Source: Thalassotalea fonticola (GTDB lineage: Bacteria > Pseudomonadota > Gammaproteobacteria > Enterobacterales > Alteromonadaceae). From it: DNA of 64,000 bases. A program made the translations under genes and the position numbers. The DNA is taken from assembly GCF_032911225.1 (NCBI RefSeq), contig NZ_CP136600.1, positions 1 through 64,000 of the forward strand, read 5' to 3'. This document shows, piece after piece, positions 8,074 to 16,782 of this stretch. Below the pieces are notes generated by a model. That model was not told the DNA's origin and ran no database searches. It saw nothing but the letters and a program-made list of their open reading frames with translations. Position 1 is the stretch's first letter; each line of letters begins with the position of its first letter.

Positions 8074-8464
8074 AAACAAAGTATTTGTAGATCTATTAAA
8101 TAGATTAACCTGTAGCACTTTTCCAATTAAAGCGGGTGAGGGTTACATGAAGATAAAAACTAGAAATACATACTGTTTTATTATGAACAATTAATATTAT
8201 TTTTCTTACCTATTTTTATTAACTTATATGTAAACTTGTAAACTTAATTAGTCTTTAAAAGTTAAAAAGAGGGTTGGTTTCCTCCTAGAATATGTCAGGA
8301 TAATATCTTTGATATGAGTTTTGGGCGTTTTGAACTGTCAGCTGACATTTACGGCCCATTGCAGCGTTACTGACAGCTCCCTACCCCAAAACGACTGAGA
8401 ATTACAACATTAATTGGCTGCTTCTAATTTTCTCTATGTGTCATTAGATGTTTTATTTCAAATG
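8074..8464. other. Gene-free stretch before the first cassette run
   Basis: No gene. GCCCATTGCAGCGTTAC at about 8353 resembles the 3' end of an attC site (compare GCCCATTATTAGGGCGTTA at 16736-16754) and may be a cassette relic. From about 8424 the sequence aligns with 11330-11386, the flank behind the first run (CTAAT-TCTC, CATTAG, AAATGTTCGCAT). Confidence 0.4.
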
Positions 8465-8686
8465 TTCGCATACCGGACATAAATAACTTCAAAAATGCAA
8501 TACTTTTTCTAATGGTATTTCAGTCTACATTTGATTGCACAAATGCAGAAAAATATTTTCTTTCAACAGCGTAAATGAAGTTTGTTGTTTTATTGATTTT
8601 TTCAAGTTAAATTATGAGCTTAATAAATGTTAGGAGAGTTTCTTCCTGTAGAAATGAATAAACTAACCTGTTAAAAGAGCTGTTAT
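8465..8686 (+). repeat. Cassette-run leader, copy 1 (attI-like)
   Basis: 222 bp that align with 16090-16312 with almost no gaps. Shared blocks include ATACTTTTTCTAATG, ACAAATGCAGA, TGAAGTTTGT-GTTTTATT, AAGTTAAATTA-GAGCTTAATAAA and CTTCCTGTAGAAAT. Similarity stops at GCTGTTAT in both. A cassette gene follows within 40 bases, preceded by GGAGG. The position, directly before the first cassette and ending in GTTA, is that of an integron attI site with promoter, though no integron integrase gene adjoins it. Confidence 0.65.
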
Positions 8687-8721
8687 GCCGCAATAGCCTA
8701 ATCAATAGACATGGAGGTGTT

Positions 8722-9840
8722 ATGGGTGTTTTTTTAAGAAAAAGTATTAAAGTCGGTGCTTTTCGTTTTAATTTATCTAAATCTGGGGTAGGTGTCTCGG
8801 CTGGTGTAAAAGGGTTAAGGCTTGGCACTGGTCCAAGAGGAAATTATGTTCGCATTGGAACAAAAGGAATTTATTATAGTGCATCACTTCCAAAACCACC
8901 CAATATTGACTCTAATCCACGAATAGAACCAATAAATTTAGATAGCGTTAAATTGCCTGTTTCATCGACTCATGAAGAACTGAAAGAAATTGACTCTGCA
9001 GATACATCACAAATTGTCGATTCTTCATCTGTAGACCTATTAAATGAATTAAACTTAAAACAAAAAAAACTAACACTTTTTCCAATTGTATTTGCTATTT
9101 TCATATTATTAGTGTTATTTGGTTATTATTCAAAATTATCAAATGAGCTGTTAGGCGTTCTAATTTTTCTGGGCGTTGGATTTTCTTGGTTTTCACATAA
9201 TAGAGATATATTGGCAAAGACATCCGTTCTACTCTACGATTTTGAACCAAAAATTGAATCTAATTATAACCAATTGATTGAGGGGCTACTGAAAATTAGC
9301 CAGTGTGCAAAAGTTTGGCATATTTCTGCTTCTGGAAAAGTTTTAGATCAAAAGTATCATGCAGGTGCAAGTGATCTAGTCGAACGCAAAGAAACAACAA
9401 TTAAAGTTGTTGAACCTCCCAATATAAAAACGAATGTTAAATCTATTGCTATAGCTGTTGGCCGTCAAACATTACACTTTTTCCCTGATCGTGTTCTAAT
9501 TTTTGATGCAAATGGAGTTGGTGCAGCTAACTACTATTCTCTAAAAGTAAATGCTAAAGAAAAACAATTTATTGAAGAGGATGGAGTGCCTTCAGACGCA
9601 AAAGTTGTAGATAAAACTTGGAAGTATGTAAATAAATCTGGTGGCCCAGATAGAAGATTTAATGATAACCACGAAATACCCATCTGCCTTTATGAAGAAA
9701 TCCTATTTAAGAGTAGAAATGGGATAAATGAGATCATTCAATTGTCTTCTTGCGGAAAAACAAAAATGTTATTAGACGCTTTTACTAAATTTTCAACTTT
9801 TTTACCTAAAGAAGTGGTTTCTCAATCCGAAGCGGCATAA
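8722..9840 (+). CDS. DUF4236 domain protein with two membrane segments (cassette)
   Basis: A 372-residue protein. The first 55 residues (FLRKSIKVGAFRFNLSKSGV, GVKGLRLGTGPRGNYVRIGT) are a clear DUF4236 domain, a short beta-rich module of unknown function at the N-terminus of many bacterial proteins. Two hydrophobic helices lie near residues 115-135 and 138-155. A C-terminal region of about 200 residues follows that I cannot assign. It is the first gene after leader copy 1, with a good ribosome binding site (GGAGGTG, 8709-8715), and is followed by an attC site overlapping its stop codon. It is therefore an integron cassette gene. Confidence 0.8.
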   Translation: MGVFLRKSIKVGAFRFNLSKSGVGVSAGVKGLRLGTGPRGNYVRIGTKGIYYSASLPKPPNIDSNPRIEPINLDSVKLPVSSTHEELKEIDSADTSQIVDSSSVDLLNELNLKQKKLTLFPIVFAIFILLVLFGYYSKLSNELLGVLIFLGVGFSWFSHNRDILAKTSVLLYDFEPKIESNYNQLIEGLLKISQCAKVWHISASGKVLDQKYHAGASDLVERKETTIKVVEPPNIKTNVKSIAIAVGRQTLHFFPDRVLIFDANGVGAANYYSLKVNAKEKQFIEEDGVPSDAKVVDKTWKYVNKSGGPDRRFNDNHEIPICLYEEILFKSRNGINEIIQLSSCGKTKMLLDAFTKFSTFLPKEVVSQSEAA

Positions 9841-9932
9841 CAAAAATTTAAAGCGGGACTGCTTACTGTTTGCTCGGTTTCGCTTCGATACACATTTTAG
9901 CAAACTTTTATCAGCCCCTTAAATGGGCGTTA
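9838..9932 (+). repeat. attC site A
   Basis: Starts TAACAA at the stop codon of the DUF4236 gene and ends GGGCGTTA (GCGTTA 9927-9932). The inner arms GTTTGCT and AGCAAAC pair. CAGCCCCTTAAATGGGCGTTA at the 3' side is typical of Vibrio-type attC repeats. Confidence 0.85.
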
Positions 9933-9955
9933 TACGAAATAGAAATGGAGTCTCT

Positions 9956-10546
9956 TTGAGTTCTGAAAATTTTGAATTAAGTGATGGTGCATTACGTCAA
10001 CGAAGAAACTTGATGTCTGTGACATTATTGGTTGTTTTTACTCACTTTGCGGGGGTAGAGTTCGGTGAGCAAGTGAAGTTCATGGGTACTTCTTTTAAAA
10101 TTACTAACCCCAATTTCATTATTCAATTTATTTTGATTATACAAGCATATTTTTTGTGGCGATTTTATCAGTATTTTTACCATGACAAAGTTACTCCAGC
10201 TCTGAAATTTCAATATCGAAACCAATTATCATCAACACAGGATAAAGAAATTCTTTCTCAAATATTTAAAAAGCTACCGAAAGGCGTTCAGTTAATATCA
10301 AGTAGCCATACTTATTCTGATATACAAAAATTAGACTCAAGCGCAGGTATATACGAAGTAGAAGTTAATTCACCAAATTCAGATAACTCAGGTGATAACA
10401 AACATTTGATAGAAATATCAAGAAAGTCTATTGAAAAAAAGAAATTTCCAGTCGTTTTTGGTTTTGCTTTCCGAGGAAAGATTATAACTGATTTTTATTT
10501 ACCTTTGATTTTTGTAATTTTATCAGTTCCCTTAAATTTCGTATAA
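9956..10546 (+). CDS. Membrane protein of unknown function (cassette)
   Basis: An upstream ATG at 9923 lies inside the attC site. The likely start is TTG 9956, five bases after GGAG (9947-9950), giving 196 residues. There are two hydrophobic helices near residues 22-38 and 55-75, a charged cytosolic-looking middle, and a third hydrophobic stretch at the C-terminus (DFYLPLIFVILSVPLNFV). No family is recognised. It is flanked by attC sites A and B and is thus a single-gene cassette. No promoter of its own is seen, so expression probably depends on upstream transcription. Confidence 0.65.
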   Translation: MSSENFELSDGALRQRRNLMSVTLLVVFTHFAGVEFGEQVKFMGTSFKITNPNFIIQFILIIQAYFLWRFYQYFYHDKVTPALKFQYRNQLSSTQDKEILSQIFKKLPKGVQLISSSHTYSDIQKLDSSAGIYEVEVNSPNSDNSGDNKHLIEISRKSIEKKKFPVVFGFAFRGKIITDFYLPLIFVILSVPLNFV

Positions 10547-10634
10547 CAAGTCATTCAAAAGGACAAAACAGTTGGATTTTGCTCCTTAGTCGCTTATTTT
10601 AGCCAACAATTATCAGCCCCTTAGTTGGGCATTA
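10544..10634 (+). repeat. attC site B
   Basis: TAACAAGTC begins at the stop codon. Inner arms CAGTTGG and CCAACAA pair. The 3' end is GGGCATTA, with the usual GCGTTA changed to GCATTA, so it may recombine poorly. Confidence 0.85.
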
Positions 10635-10652
10635 TATTCCTAGGAGTTGAAA

Positions 10653-11201
10653 ATGGAGTTTTCAGAAATAAGTAAAATTGTATTTGGGATCGTTACCGCT
10701 GTAGGTACTATAGCATTAACTTTTTTTAATATGAGTCAAACTAGGAAAGTTACAGCTGAGTTGTTAGAGAAATTTGAAATAGCTGTTGAAAAGACTCAAA
10801 AGAATTCGGTGACTGAATTGTTTCGCTTAATTCATGGATTGCGAATGAATTACCAAGACATTATTGAGTTGATAAACCATGATGACTGTTCAAGAATAAT
10901 ATACGCATTAAAAAGAACACCTGGCTTGGTTTGTTATGAAAATGGTTCTTTTCAGTATACATCTATTGGCAGAAATTCAATTTTTAAATTCGTTGATAAA
11001 TGGTTTACTCGACTCGGTATTGCAACCTTTAGCATATTTACTTTTGCCAGTTATTTACTGCTTGTTTTTGGTAATAATTACTCGGCAATTGCCGGGTTTT
11101 TTATGCTTATTGTGTTTGCATTTATGTTAGGTCGGCAGTTAAGACAAAGGAGGTATGACCAAATGGTAGAGTCTTTAGTAAAACCGGAACTTATGAAGTA
11201 A
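10653..11201 (+). CDS. Membrane protein with coiled-coil-like segment (cassette)
   Basis: The start is ATG 10653, six bases after TAGGAG; the TTG at 10647 would leave no spacing. The protein has 182 residues: an N-terminal hydrophobic helix (FGIVTAVGTIALTFF), a helical charged region of about 80 residues, then two closely spaced membrane helices (about 120-160) and a basic tail. I recognise no family. It lies between attC sites B and C, so it is a cassette gene. Its topology resembles small membrane effectors such as SLATT proteins, but I see no defining motif. Confidence 0.65.
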   Translation: MEFSEISKIVFGIVTAVGTIALTFFNMSQTRKVTAELLEKFEIAVEKTQKNSVTELFRLIHGLRMNYQDIIELINHDDCSRIIYALKRTPGLVCYENGSFQYTSIGRNSIFKFVDKWFTRLGIATFSIFTFASYLLLVFGNNYSAIAGFFMLIVFAFMLGRQLRQRRYDQMVESLVKPELMK

Positions 11202-11284
11202 ATAAGCCGGGACAAAAAACAATTGGCCTTCCTTCGTTCTCATTAATTTTAGCGAACTATTTTAAGCCGTTTAGCAGGGCGTTA
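11199..11284 (+). repeat. attC site C, last of the first run
   Basis: Begins at the stop codon (TAAATAAGCCGGGAC), has AATTGGC and AGCGAAC inner arms (imperfect) and ends GGGCGTTA at 11284. Confidence 0.75.
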
Positions 11285-11291
11285 TTGAAAC

Positions 11292-11386
11292 AAAATCTAA
11301 TCCGAAATTACTTTTATAATGAAGTCCTAATGTCTCAAATTTGGCATTAGTTAACATGTCCAAAATGTTCGCATTCCTGACGTTAG
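11292..11386 (+). repeat. Flank repeat behind the first cassette run
   Basis: AAAATCTAATCCGAAATTACTT with CTAATGTCTC and CATGTC aligns with 21015-21101 behind the second run. Its second half (CTAATGTCTC...CATTAG...AATGTTCGCATTCCTGAC) aligns with 8424-8479 in front of the first run. It looks like the start of another leader copy that stops at TTCGCATTCCTGAC, just where the Gabija segment begins. Confidence 0.5.
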
Positions 11387-11570
11387 CAATTCGTTAATTA
11401 AATATTAGTTACAGTCAGTAGCACTCTATAAAGCCGACATTATGAAACGCTTTATTTAAAGCCTAATTTATTCAAGTTTCATTCATTACTGAATTAAGGT
11501 ATTGTTTTATATACTTTCATTTAGCGATTAAACCTAGAACATTAAAGATAAATTTATGTTGAGGGAACAA

Positions 11571-13520
11571 ATGCATTTATCAAATATAAGCATTAAAGGG
11601 TATAAAGTAGTAAACGAAACATCCACCGTTGCATTACATAAAGGGCTTAACGTAATTGTCGGTGAGAATGCATCAGGTAAAACATCGATAATTGATGCTA
11701 TCAGGTTACTTTTGCGTGAAGATGAATTTGGCTTTTCACCAGTTTCCGAAAAAGACTTTCACAAACCATTTACTGACAATAGTCAACCAGCGGATAATTT
11801 TTTTATTCAAGGGCAGTTTAGTGGGTTATCAAAAGATGATAAAGTAACTTTCCTCCCTTGGTATGACTTAAAAGAGCATGCAACACTTAGTCTTAAATTT
11901 GAAAATAAAGAAAAATATGGGCGATATAAAAAGCAAGTATGGGGAGGTAGTTCTAAATCATCAGTGTTTGAATGGGAGTTATTTGACAAGATAAATTGTA
12001 TATATTTACCCCCTCTAAGAGATGCCGAAGCAAAGCTAAAAGAGGGTAAATCATCTCGTTTAGCAAAATTATTGAAGAACTTAGAAGCTTCAGCAATTAA
12101 AGATGCGAAAGGTAATTACAAGCTCCATAAACTTGAAGAAAGGTTTAAAGTCTTTAATGACGAAATAGCTACTTCTGAAGACTTTCCGATTAAGGGCATG
12201 AATGACAAAATAAGTCAGCAACTAAAGGATGCAGTGGGTCAAACATTCGGGCAACATACACATATATCGTTCTCTGAAGTGGGTTTTAATCGAATTGCTG
12301 AAAGCCTGCGTTTGTTTTTCTTTCCGGGTATAGAAGAACATGAAAATAAAGAAAATTATCGTTCTTTAGACGAAAATAGTTTGGGGCATAATAACTTACT
12401 GTACCTAGCAACTATTCTTGCTGAGCTTATTGACTCAGGAGAGCAAGATGAACGCTTGAAAGTGCTGCTGGTTGAGGAGCCTGAAGCTCACTTACATCCT
12501 CAGCTTCAAATAAAGCTTTTAAAATACCTTGAGACAATATCTTTAAGCAGAGAAATTCAGGTCATTGTCACAACACACTCCCCTGTTTTAGCGTCATCCG
12601 CGACAATTAACAGTCTAATCCATATTTGTTCTAATAATGGGAAAGTTAATGCTACACCCATAAAAGATACAGGGTTGGATTATAAGGTCAGTATTAAGTG
12701 TGAAACGCACGATGGCTGCAGTGACATAACTATTCCTGAAAGTGCTGACTTTTTAACTCGTTGGTTAGATACAACAAAATCGACACTCTTGTTTGCCAAA
12801 GGAATAATTCTTGTAGAAGGTATTGCTGAAGCGTTTATCGTTCCTCAATTAGCAAAAAAAATACTTAAAAAGTATAACTCAACGAATAAACCTAAATTAC
12901 CGGAAAGTATAGATGAAGCAGGTGTAAGCGTTGTTAATATGAATGGGATTTACTTTAAACATTTCATGAGACTGTTTTGTAATTTTGGTATTGAGGACAA
13001 AGAAAGTGCTAATATTCCCATCAGGTGTTCGGGAATGACAGATCAAGACCCAGAAAAGGACTTAGATGAAAATGGAAATAAAACAATTCCTGCTAGTCCA
13101 ACTACTGCTAACCATAATTTTGGTAAAAATCCTGCACTGAATTTAATAGCAACAATCAATAAGTCTGAATACTGCCGCCTATTTGTAGGCCCTCTTAAAA
13201 CCTTAGAGTATGACTTAGCTATGGAAGGCAATAATATTCAAAGCATGGCTAGTGTGCTTGCAGAAAATTGGCATAATAGAGAAGAGGTTTATAAAGAACT
13301 AAAAGAGATAAGTGAAAAAGATTGGTGCAAAGAAACGCTTAAAAATAAAGCTGAAGCAGCAAATGAAATTCTAAAAAGGATTGAAGATAAAAATATGGGT
13401 AAAGGATATTTTGCCCAGTTATTCTCTGAAACAATTACTAAAAATAGTGAATTAGCTACTCCTCAATATATAACTAATGCTGTTCTTTGGGCATGTGGGG
13501 GAAAAGTTAGTGACCAATAG
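11571..13520 (+). CDS. GajA-like OLD-family ATPase/TOPRIM nuclease
   Basis: The chosen start is ATG 11571, with GAGGGA at 11561-11566; an ATG at 11556 has no such site. The 649-residue protein has Walker A GENASGKT (31-38), an ABC-type Walker B region (LLVEEPEAHLHPQLQ) and the switch histidine in TTHSP. The TOPRIM domain begins at VEGIAEAF (E416) and has the acidic pair D491/D493 in TDQDPE. This ATPase-TOPRIM order is that of class 2 OLD nucleases such as GajA of Gabija anti-phage systems. The downstream gene overlaps it by 11 bases and encodes a UvrD-type helicase, the expected partner. It is longer than the best-known GajA (about 580 residues). Confidence 0.85.
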   Translation: MHLSNISIKGYKVVNETSTVALHKGLNVIVGENASGKTSIIDAIRLLLREDEFGFSPVSEKDFHKPFTDNSQPADNFFIQGQFSGLSKDDKVTFLPWYDLKEHATLSLKFENKEKYGRYKKQVWGGSSKSSVFEWELFDKINCIYLPPLRDAEAKLKEGKSSRLAKLLKNLEASAIKDAKGNYKLHKLEERFKVFNDEIATSEDFPIKGMNDKISQQLKDAVGQTFGQHTHISFSEVGFNRIAESLRLFFFPGIEEHENKENYRSLDENSLGHNNLLYLATILAELIDSGEQDERLKVLLVEEPEAHLHPQLQIKLLKYLETISLSREIQVIVTTHSPVLASSATINSLIHICSNNGKVNATPIKDTGLDYKVSIKCETHDGCSDITIPESADFLTRWLDTTKSTLLFAKGIILVEGIAEAFIVPQLAKKILKKYNSTNKPKLPESIDEAGVSVVNMNGIYFKHFMRLFCNFGIEDKESANIPIRCSGMTDQDPEKDLDENGNKTIPASPTTANHNFGKNPALNLIATINKSEYCRLFVGPLKTLEYDLAMEGNNIQSMASVLAENWHNREEVYKELKEISEKDWCKETLKNKAEAANEILKRIEDKNMGKGYFAQLFSETITKNSELATPQYITNAVLWACGGKVSDQ

Positions 13521-15510
13521 GGAAGAGCTAATATCTACACTCTGCCCAACCAATGGTGAACACATTTACTGCGATAAATGTCAGACCAATGGTAAATGCA
13601 GGGTGAAAGAAAAAACTGATAAGCAAATAAACTACATCTTATCCCCTATAGACGAGTCTATATTTTTAAAGGCTTGCCCAGGAAGTGGTAAAACCGAAGT
13701 TGTAGCTATGAAAGCTGCCTATGAAATATCAAAATGGCAGTCTAATGGAGGGATTGCCATTTTATCCTTCACAAATAATGCTGCTGACGTGATTCATGAG
13801 CGAGTAAGTGAATTTATGAGGCATGAAAAAGTTTCTCATCCTCACTTTATTGGCACGTTCGATAGTTGGCTGCACGGATTTATAGCTCACCCATTTCTTC
13901 ATAAAATATATAAATATACTGGGAAGTTAGATTCTGATAATGATAGGTCTTATCGTATTATTGATGAGAAAGAACATTCGAATTCGAACAACAAAAATGA
14001 CAAATCAAAGCATTTTTTAAACAACTATATACTGGATACCCCATTTGTTTCCAAGAGCGGAAAAAAAACAAATCTATGTGTCAATAATGTCCGGTGGGAG
14101 GGTGAATGGGAGTTATTTAATCCTCTTTCTTCAAATTCCCCTTTTATTTCTGTAGCTGACTATTTTAACAATGTTGCCTTTGAAGAATTTAGATCGGATA
14201 AACTTTGGTTGACAGTAGAAAAAATAAATAATGGAATAATAGAAAAAAAACGCAAGTTTAATAAAAAAGGCTTCGCTACATACAATGATATAGAATGGAA
14301 CAGCCTGAAATTATTTAAAGAACATAATGATTTATTAGTTTTATTATCAAAACGCTTTCCATTAATTATTATTGACGAAGCACAAGATTTATCTAAGTTA
14401 CAATTATCAATACTCAAATATTTGAAGTATCAAGGTAGTGAAATTCATTTTGTTGGCGATCTTCAGCAAGCCATTTATGAATTTAAAAAAGTTGATCCAG
14501 TATTAGTAAAAAACTTTGTTAAAAATGAATCATTTAAAACGATGAATTTAACGAACAACTTTCGTAGTAACCAAAATATTGTAGATTTCAGTCAAAACCT
14601 TATTACTTCAAACTCTGTTATTGAAGGAAATTGCAATGTTGAAAGTTACCCGTGCGTGTTTGTTTCATATCCAAAAGATGAAATAGAAAAGCTACCACTT
14701 TGGTTTGAAAACTATCTAGTGAAGAGTGGTGGTGTAGACATTCAAAATTCAGTAATCCTTGCTCGTGGAAGAGGTACTATCTCAAAATTACGACCATCTT
14801 CTAATAATAATTTAAATCCTCCCCATAAATTAGCATTATCTCTAAAGTTATGGGCTGAAGGAGGTGTTCAAGGCCTGAACGACTCCATTTCCATGATGGG
14901 AAAAGTTATTAGCTCTAAGTTCTTTGAAGAATATCCGGCTTCCTCTAGTCAGTTTTATAAACCAAGTATTGTTTCTAAAGTATCTGATTGGCGTTCTTTT
15001 ATTTCACAATCATTAAATGAATTTTTACTTGTAAAAGGTGTAATTGAATTTGATCAATTATGGTCTCGCTGGGCAAAGCTAATAAAAGAATCTTTCCCTC
15101 AAATTATTATAAATAACATTCAAAATTTGGAGTTTTCTGAAAAGGATTTTAAGTTTAATAGTCCGGACAAATTTAATTTCCAATCTCCAAATGGCGATTC
15201 AAAGAAAAAAGTGATCGACACCATTAAATTCACTCCTGAAAGTTCATCTTCTATTCCTGTTAAAACAATTCACTCGGTCAAAGGAGAAACTCTTGAAGCT
15301 GTGATGGTGGTATCTTCATTAACCTGTAAAGGTACTAAGGATGGACATTGGACACAGTGGATAGATAACCCAGAGACAGAAGCTGCACGGCTTGCATATG
15401 TCGCTAGTTCACGGCCAAAAAAAATATTGGTTTGGGCAGTACCTAATGTAAATGAGAAACAGAAACTTATAGAACTTGGTCTAGACCAAGAAAAATGGGA
15501 GTTTAATTAA
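13510..15510 (+). CDS. GajB-like UvrD-family helicase with N-terminal cysteine cluster
   Basis: The likely start is GTG 13510, eight bases after GGGGG inside the end of the GajA-like gene; an ATG at 13477 is also possible. The 666-residue protein shows SF1A helicase motifs: ACPGSGKT (55-62), SFTNNAAD, DEAQD (289-293), GDLQQAIY, NNFRSN, and a C-terminal HSVKGETLEAVMVV with RLAYVASSRPKK. Before the helicase core are four cysteines spaced C-x9-C-x2-C-x5-C (near residues 10-30), probably binding zinc or an iron-sulfur cluster. Canonical GajB is about 500 residues, so this form is enlarged. With the preceding gene it makes a Gabija-like defence operon; a restriction role against phage DNA is inferred from the family. 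Confidence 0.85.
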   Translation: MTNREELISTLCPTNGEHIYCDKCQTNGKCRVKEKTDKQINYILSPIDESIFLKACPGSGKTEVVAMKAAYEISKWQSNGGIAILSFTNNAADVIHERVSEFMRHEKVSHPHFIGTFDSWLHGFIAHPFLHKIYKYTGKLDSDNDRSYRIIDEKEHSNSNNKNDKSKHFLNNYILDTPFVSKSGKKTNLCVNNVRWEGEWELFNPLSSNSPFISVADYFNNVAFEEFRSDKLWLTVEKINNGIIEKKRKFNKKGFATYNDIEWNSLKLFKEHNDLLVLLSKRFPLIIIDEAQDLSKLQLSILKYLKYQGSEIHFVGDLQQAIYEFKKVDPVLVKNFVKNESFKTMNLTNNFRSNQNIVDFSQNLITSNSVIEGNCNVESYPCVFVSYPKDEIEKLPLWFENYLVKSGGVDIQNSVILARGRGTISKLRPSSNNNLNPPHKLALSLKLWAEGGVQGLNDSISMMGKVISSKFFEEYPASSSQFYKPSIVSKVSDWRSFISQSLNEFLLVKGVIEFDQLWSRWAKLIKESFPQIIINNIQNLEFSEKDFKFNSPDKFNFQSPNGDSKKKVIDTIKFTPESSSSIPVKTIHSVKGETLEAVMVVSSLTCKGTKDGHWTQWIDNPETEAARLAYVASSRPKKILVWAVPNVNEKQKLIELGLDQEKWEFN

Positions 15511-15648
15511 CATCCATTAACAGCTAGAAATTGCTATTTATGTTACTAAATAAATAGATTTACTTAATGCCCGCTATAAAGCCAAAAGAGGTCTTATAAA
15601 TGCAGTTTGTTAGTTTCTGGAAATGACCTGCTCCGTGGCAGTAGTTAA

Positions 15649-15903
15649 CTATCCACGAATATCGATGTCTGGGGTTGTATTTATGTCGCCTTCATTATCG
15701 ATGGTGACTGGCTTGCCGTTCAGTAATAGCCCCACAAAATTTTCAGTAGGGCATATTCGTATAAATTTGAGTTCAAAGCCATAGTGGAATAATGAACTGG
15801 CCGCCACCTTTTGAGCGTTGTTGAGTTCAGACCACAATGTTTGGTTATTTAGCGAAATTTTACGACGATCATTTTTGGGTAAAATATTACTTGGGTTAGT
15901 CAT
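15649..15903 (-). CDS. Conserved-looking small protein, unknown
   Basis: The start is taken at ATG 15903 because AGGGA lies 6 bases before it; a longer form from 15924 would include 7 more residues. The 84-residue protein begins MTNPSNILPKNDRRKISLNN and has an amphipathic middle (LWSELNNAQKVAASSLFHYG). No family is recognised. It is on the opposite strand to the Gabija operon, at the end of the inserted segment, without an attC site. It has normal start signals, so probably a real gene. Confidence 0.55.
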   Translation of the reverse strand: MTNPSNILPKNDRRKISLNNQTLWSELNNAQKVAASSLFHYGFELKFIRICPTENFVGLLLNGKPVTIDNEGDINTTPDIDIRG

Positions 15904-16089
15904 TACGTTCCCTGTAAGTTGCATTGTGAAAATACCTAAGAGCTAAGTTTAGAATACTTACGTTAATTAGCCAGTTTCCGATTCAAAGCATGTAAAAAAA
16001 TAATTTTTAAAAAACTAGTTAACTGGCACAATCGGTAGCAAAAAATGCAGTAAACAGATGAGAGGGACGCTTCTATAAAGCTCACTTGG

Positions 16090-16312
16090 TTCGCATTGCT
16101 GACTAAAATCCTGCAATAAAATGCCATACTTTTTCTAATGAATTCTTAATCTATATTTCGCTATACAAATGCAGATTAATACTTTAGTTAATCAGAGCAA
16201 GTGAAGTTTGTGGTTTTATTAATTTTTTTAAGTTAAATTAGGAGCTTAATAAAATTTAGGTAACTATCTTCCTGTAGAAATTAAGATACTTTCCTCTTAA
16301 TAAAGCTGTTAT
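16090..16312 (+). repeat. Cassette-run leader, copy 2 (attI-like)
   Basis: Homologous to 8465-8686 over its full length, ending in GCTGTTAT (16305-16312), after which the two copies differ completely. The ankyrin cassette starts 18 bases later. It begins with TTCGCATTGCTGAC, nearly the same 14 bases (one change) that end the flank repeat at 11369-11382, on the other side of the Gabija segment. Confidence 0.65.
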
Positions 16313-16329
16313 ATGTACAAGGATAGTAA

Positions 16330-16665
16330 ATGAGATCGCTTCCGATTCTGAAGCCTAATTCACCTGAACAAAATATCGAATTAATCCGCTGCTCTATAAG
16401 CGGCAATTTATCTGGTGTCCAAAATGCCATCAACAATGGCTCTGATATCAATATCGTTGATGCTAATGGAATCTCAGCTCTAATTGCTGCAAGTATGGCT
16501 GGTCACCTTGATATTGTTAAGTTTCTCGTTTCAAACGGCGCAGATGTCACGCTCAAAGATCAACTTGGCTATGATGCTTATCATTCAGCTATGTTTTATG
16601 GCGATTTTAAAGGGGCAAAAACAGAGCCTTTTAATACAATAATGTCAGTGGTAAAGTACATATAA
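16330..16665 (+). CDS. Ankyrin-repeat protein (cassette)
   Basis: A 111-residue protein with about two and a half ankyrin repeats. NAINNGSDINIVDANGISAL and IAASMAGHLDIVKFLVSNGA have the usual G-x-TPLh-A-x-xG-h-xxVxxLLxxGA pattern, followed by DVTLKDQLGYDAYHSAMFYG. It has no other domain, so it is probably a protein-binding module acting through a partner. AAGGA precedes the ATG by 6 bases. It is the first gene behind leader copy 2 and ends in an attC site. Confidence 0.85.
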   Translation: MRSLPILKPNSPEQNIELIRCSISGNLSGVQNAINNGSDINIVDANGISALIAASMAGHLDIVKFLVSNGADVTLKDQLGYDAYHSAMFYGDFKGAKTEPFNTIMSVVKYI

Positions 16666-16754
16666 CAAGCTAATTAATAAGGACAAAAAACAGTTTGCTG
16701 TTTTCGTTCCTCAACATTTTAGCAAACAATTTTTTGCCCATTATTAGGGCGTTA
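16663..16754 (+). repeat. attC site D
   Basis: TAACAAGC at the stop codon, inner arms CAGTTTGCTG and TAGCAAACAA, then TTTTTGCCCATTATTAGGGCGTTA. Intact by eye. Confidence 0.85.
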
Positions 16755-16782
16755 TGTTCAACTTGAAAATGAGGTTGTTTAA

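Noticed and set aside
9923..9955. ATG 9923 as start of the second cassette gene
   Set aside because: It lies inside the attC recombination core; TTG 9956 has a proper GGAG in front.
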